Shown here: piece after piece, positions 28,293 through 30,748 of the stretch
How the letters are laid out: each line of letters begins with the position of its first letter
Numbering within the stretch: position 1 is the stretch's first letter
NCBI GenBank assembly: GCA_002391275.1
Contig: DGSC01000051.1
Span: 1-30,748 of the forward strand
DNA: 30,748 nucleotides
Reading direction: 5' to 3'
Origin: Prevotellaceae bacterium UBA4372
GTDB lineage: Bacteria > Bacteroidota > Bacteroidia > Bacteroidales > Bacteroidaceae
Program-made: the position numbers and the translations under genes
Notes under the pieces: model-generated
The model's input: only the letters and a program-made list of their open reading frames with translations
What the model was told of the DNA's origin: nothing
Database searches by the model: none

Positions 28293-29462
28293 TTACTTGT
28301 TTATTGCGCGTTTTGCACGTTTTGAGATGTTACGGCTTACGAAGCAGTAGTCGATCAGCGGAGCGAAGAGGTTCATGAGCAGGATGGCGAGCATCATACC
28401 CTCGGGGTAACCGGGGTTGAGAACGCGAACCGTCACAGCCACGAAGCCAATCAGGAAGCCGTAGATCCACTTACCACCTTCGGTGCGGGCAGAGGTGACA
28501 GGGTCGGTAGCCATGAAGACGGCACCGAAGCAGAAGCCACCGAGGACGATGTGCTGGCAAGCGGTGAGGGGCGACAGGCCGAGGGCATTGTAGCACCAAC
28601 CGGTCAGGGCACCGCCTACGAAGACGCTCAACATGGTCTTCCAGGAGGCAACGCCTGTCCAGAGGAGCAAGCAAGCGCCGAGAGCGATAGCGATGACTGA
28701 GGTCTCACCAATGGAGCCAGGGATGAAACCGCACACCTGATCGCAGAAGCTCGTGGAGAGCGTCGTTGCTCCGGCAGCAATCTCACCCAGGGGCGTAGCG
28801 GCCGAGAACGTGTCAGGCACGTCGAAACCGAGACCGCAAATGGTGTTCTGAGCCACCCACACGGTGTCGTCACCAGTCATGCTGGAGGGGTAAGAGAAGA
28901 ATAGGAACGCGCGCGTGATGAGCGCTACGTTGAAGATGTTCATGCCAGTGCCGCCGAAGATCTCCTTGGCGAAGATGACGGCGAAGGCGGTGGCGATGGC
29001 AAGCATCCACAGCGGAGTGTTCACGGGCACGATCATCGGGATGATGATACCCGATACGAGGAAGCCCTCATGGATCTCCTCGTTCTTCCACTGCGCTACG
29101 GTGAACTCGATGCCCAGACCTACGATATAGCTTACGATGATCTTAGGCAGCACAGCCAGGAAGCCAAACCAGAACATTCCCCAGAACGAGGCCTGCTCCA
29201 GCTGTCCGGCAGCGAGCGCGTTCTGATAACCTACGTTGTACATTCCGAAGAGCAACGCAGGCACCAGAGCAATGACAACGAGCGACATGATGCGCTTGCT
29301 GTCGATGGCATCGTGCACATGGGTGCCAACGCGGCCCGACGTGGTGTTGGGCACGAAAGCGAATGTATCGAAGCCATCATAAAGCGAACGGAAGGCATGG
29401 AGCTTGCCACCCTCCTCGAAGTTCGGCTTTATCTTGTCGAAAAATTTTCTTAAACTATTCAT
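28293..29462 (-). CDS. nqrB: Na+-translocating NADH:quinone reductase subunit B
   Basis: A 389-residue multi-helix membrane subunit that binds covalent FMN and riboflavin and contains the Na+ path. The N-terminus MNSLRKFFDKIKPNFEEGGK and the following HAFRSLYDGFDTFAFVPNTT are typical. The FMN attachment motif is SAATPL (S220 to T223, the position of SGAT in Vibrio). Conserved segments NTPLWMLAIATAFAVIFAKE and GGTGMNIFNVALITRAFLFF are visible. About ten hydrophobic helices are present. It overlaps nothing and ends five bases before nqrC. It is separated from nqrA by a 185-nt repeat-rich gap. Confidence 0.97.
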   Translation of the reverse strand: MNSLRKFFDKIKPNFEEGGKLHAFRSLYDGFDTFAFVPNTTSGRVGTHVHDAIDSKRIMSLVVIALVPALLFGMYNVGYQNALAAGQLEQASFWGMFWFGFLAVLPKIIVSYIVGLGIEFTVAQWKNEEIHEGFLVSGIIIPMIVPVNTPLWMLAIATAFAVIFAKEIFGGTGMNIFNVALITRAFLFFSYPSSMTGDDTVWVAQNTICGLGFDVPDTFSAATPLGEIAAGATTLSTSFCDQVCGFIPGSIGETSVIAIALGACLLLWTGVASWKTMLSVFVGGALTGWCYNALGLSPLTACQHIVLGGFCFGAVFMATDPVTSARTEGGKWIYGFLIGFVAVTVRVLNPGYPEGMMLAILLMNLFAPLIDYCFVSRNISKRAKRAINK

Positions 29463-29470
29463 AATGTTTT

Positions 29471-29644
29471 TAGTTGACGAGTTTATGAGTTGACGAGTTG
29501 ACGAGTTGTTTGCATTACTTGTTGCTCTCTGTTGATTTCAAGAAACATAGGAAGCGACGGGGTCGCTTGTCTGCTTCTTATTTTCTAGATTCAGGAAGCA
29601 TAGGAAGTAACTTGTTCACTTGTCTACGGTGTCAGCTTGTCTAC
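29471..29644. repeat. Tandem short repeats between nqrA and nqrB
   Basis: The gap holds AGTTGACGAGTT-type units at 29471-29510 and complementary ACTTGTTCACTTGTCTACGG-type units at 29609-29644, next to the nqrA stop codon. Between them CATAGGAAG occurs twice (AGAAACATAGGAAG and AGGAAGCATAGGAAG). The layout parallels 26331-26436. Confidence 0.7.
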
Positions 29645-29647
29645 TAA

Positions 29648-30748
29648 TTAAGCGTTCTCCTTACGCAGGATATCCAGTCCTTCGCGCACGATTCGTTGCA
29701 ATTCCAGCTTTGAACTGTCGACGAACTCAGCGATGGCGAAGTCCTCGGGAGCAACCTCATAGATGCCGAGAGCCTCCTGACGGTCGATATCACCTGTGAT
29801 GATAGCCTTGACAAGATAGCCGGCATAGATGTCCATCGGGAACACGCGGTCGTACTCGCCCGACATGATCATGTGGCGCTCGCCACCCTTGACGCGGGCA
29901 TCCAGCGTGTACTCGGTCTTCTTCGGGCGCAGCCAGCTGAAATAGCTGCGGCTGGTGGAGAACTCCTTGAAGCGCGGGGCTATCCAACCGAGCATCTCAT
30001 AGACATCGTCGCCTTCGGGAATGACGGTGACCTCCGTAGCGTGAGCTGCGAGGAAGCCGTCCTTCGAGGTCTTCACGCCCACCATGGGGTTACCATTGAT
30101 GATGCGCAGGCTCTTCTGCTCGTCGGTCTGACCTGCGAGAATCGCTGCGAGAGGTGCACCCACGAGGGCCTTGACATACTTAGGAGCCTTCACTTCACTG
30201 CCGGCAACGGCGATGGTGCGGGTAAGGTCCACCTTACCGGTCAGTGCCAGACGACCTACGAAGATAACCTCCTCGGCGCCCATCGTCCACACGACTTCGC
30301 CCTTGTTGATGGGATCGACGTGGTTGATCTGAACACCGACGTTGCCAGCAGGAGCGGGACCGTCGAAAACGGTGACGGTGCAGTCCTTGGCAGCCGTCAG
30401 GGCGGGAGCCGTCTGCTTGGCACTGACGCCGAGGTTGACCTTGGCGATCTTGGCGAGCAGCGAGAGACCTGCCTGGAACTCCTTCTCCTGGCCCTTGAGG
30501 ACATACTCGAAGTCGGCAGCCAGCGGCATACTGTTGAAAGCACTCACGAAGATAGCCTTGGGCTTGTCCTCGGGATTTGCCACCACGTCGTAGGGACGCA
30601 TGCGGAAGAAACCGAAGAGGCCGCTCTCGAGCAGCAGCTTCAGCGGATCCTTCTCGGTGAAGGTGGCTGAATCCTGCTTGCCGTCGGCATCTACGCGAAC
30701 GCTCATCACCTTGCGGCGTTCACCGCGCTCCACGAGAGCCACGGTGCC
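29648..30748 (-). CDS. nqrA: Na+-translocating NADH:quinone reductase subunit A (5' truncated by window)
   Basis: An open frame from the right edge to TAA at 29648-29650 encodes the last 366 residues of about 450. NqrA is the peripheral cytoplasmic subunit that binds the quinone head and docks on NqrB. The piece carries typical family sequence: RGERRKVMSVRVDADGKQDS, LLLESGLFGFFRMRPYD, AIFVSAFNSMPLAADFEYVL, NHVDPINKGEVVWTMGAEEV and, near the end, MFPMDIYAGY-like FPMDIYAGYLVKAIITGDID. The GTG at 30742 is internal, not a start, because the frame continues to the window edge in conserved sequence. It is the first gene of the operon, so the nqr promoter lies outside the window. Confidence 0.96.
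   Translation of the reverse strand, partial: GTVALVERGERRKVMSVRVDADGKQDSATFTEKDPLKLLLESGLFGFFRMRPYDVVANPEDKPKAIFVSAFNSMPLAADFEYVLKGQEKEFQAGLSLLAKIAKVNLGVSAKQTAPALTAAKDCTVTVFDGPAPAGNVGVQINHVDPINKGEVVWTMGAEEVIFVGRLALTGKVDLTRTIAVAGSEVKAPKYVKALVGAPLAAILAGQTDEQKSLRIINGNPMVGVKTSKDGFLAAHATEVTVIPEGDDVYEMLGWIAPRFKEFSTSRSYFSWLRPKKTEYTLDARVKGGERHMIMSGEYDRVFPMDIYAGYLVKAIITGDIDRQEALGIYEVAPEDFAIAEFVDSSKLELQRIVREGLDILRKENA

Noticed and set aside
29873..30670. Plus-strand open frame of 265 codons antisense to nqrA
   Set aside because: Shadow of the conserved NqrA sequence; no recognisable domain.

Overview
The window looks like a chromosomal segment from a member of the Bacteroidales, most likely Prevotella or a close relative. 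The reasons are gene content (a TamB-type C-terminus, the rpmB-rpmG-DUF4295 trio, a CCDC81-type HU/SPOR protein, a complete Na+-translocating NADH:quinone reductase operon), promoters of the Bacteroidetes type (TTTG, 19-20 nt spacer, TAnnTTTG), weak or absent Shine-Dalgarno sequences, and several dispersed intergenic repeat families. The genus is inference; no rRNA is present.

Layout. 1-4190: the end of a tamB-like gene, a shared terminator, the small ribosomal operon rpmB-rpmG-DUF4295 (minus strand), then map-tsaD-pncC (minus strand). A GC-rich palindromic repeat has invaded this cluster: one inverted pair covers the map-tsaD junction and supplies codons near the TsaD N-terminus, and a related copy lies inside tsaD. 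4191-7610: a secreted SH3-like protein of unknown function, a sodium:solute symporter, an Asp-rich acidic protein and tRNA-Ala(GGC), all minus strand. 7690-9880: a zinc-ribbon membrane protein followed by 1.3 kb of non-coding DNA holding a repeat element of about 0.7 kb. 9880-19424 (minus strand): a PglF/WbpM-type nucleotide-sugar dehydratase, and a tight cluster ugd-addA-addB (UDP-glucose dehydrogenase plus a two-subunit helicase-nuclease). 19550-21190: an HU/SPOR protein and a zinc-ribbon/FHA protein with overlapping genes. 21194-22100: a second diverged copy of the 0.7 kb element. 22100-24046: a secreted endonuclease/exonuclease/phosphatase-family protein and a VanX-type D-Ala-D-Ala dipeptidase. 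24243-30748: nqrF-E-D-C-B-A as read left to right, transcribed A to F, with nqrA cut by the window edge.

The most unusual points are these. (1) NqrC carries an N-terminal rubredoxin-like CxxC/CxxC domain and a C-terminal tail of 123 residues containing 29 cysteines, joined to an otherwise normal covalent-flavin subunit. (2) A repeat element, seen in two convergent intergenic regions, keeps a perfect 30-35 bp hairpin while its flanks have diverged; the hairpin can also be read as three 16-bp sites at 22-bp spacing. (3) Palindromic repeats are carried in-frame in the essential gene tsaD. (4) Three of the five nqr intergenic spacers hold substantial repeat structures.
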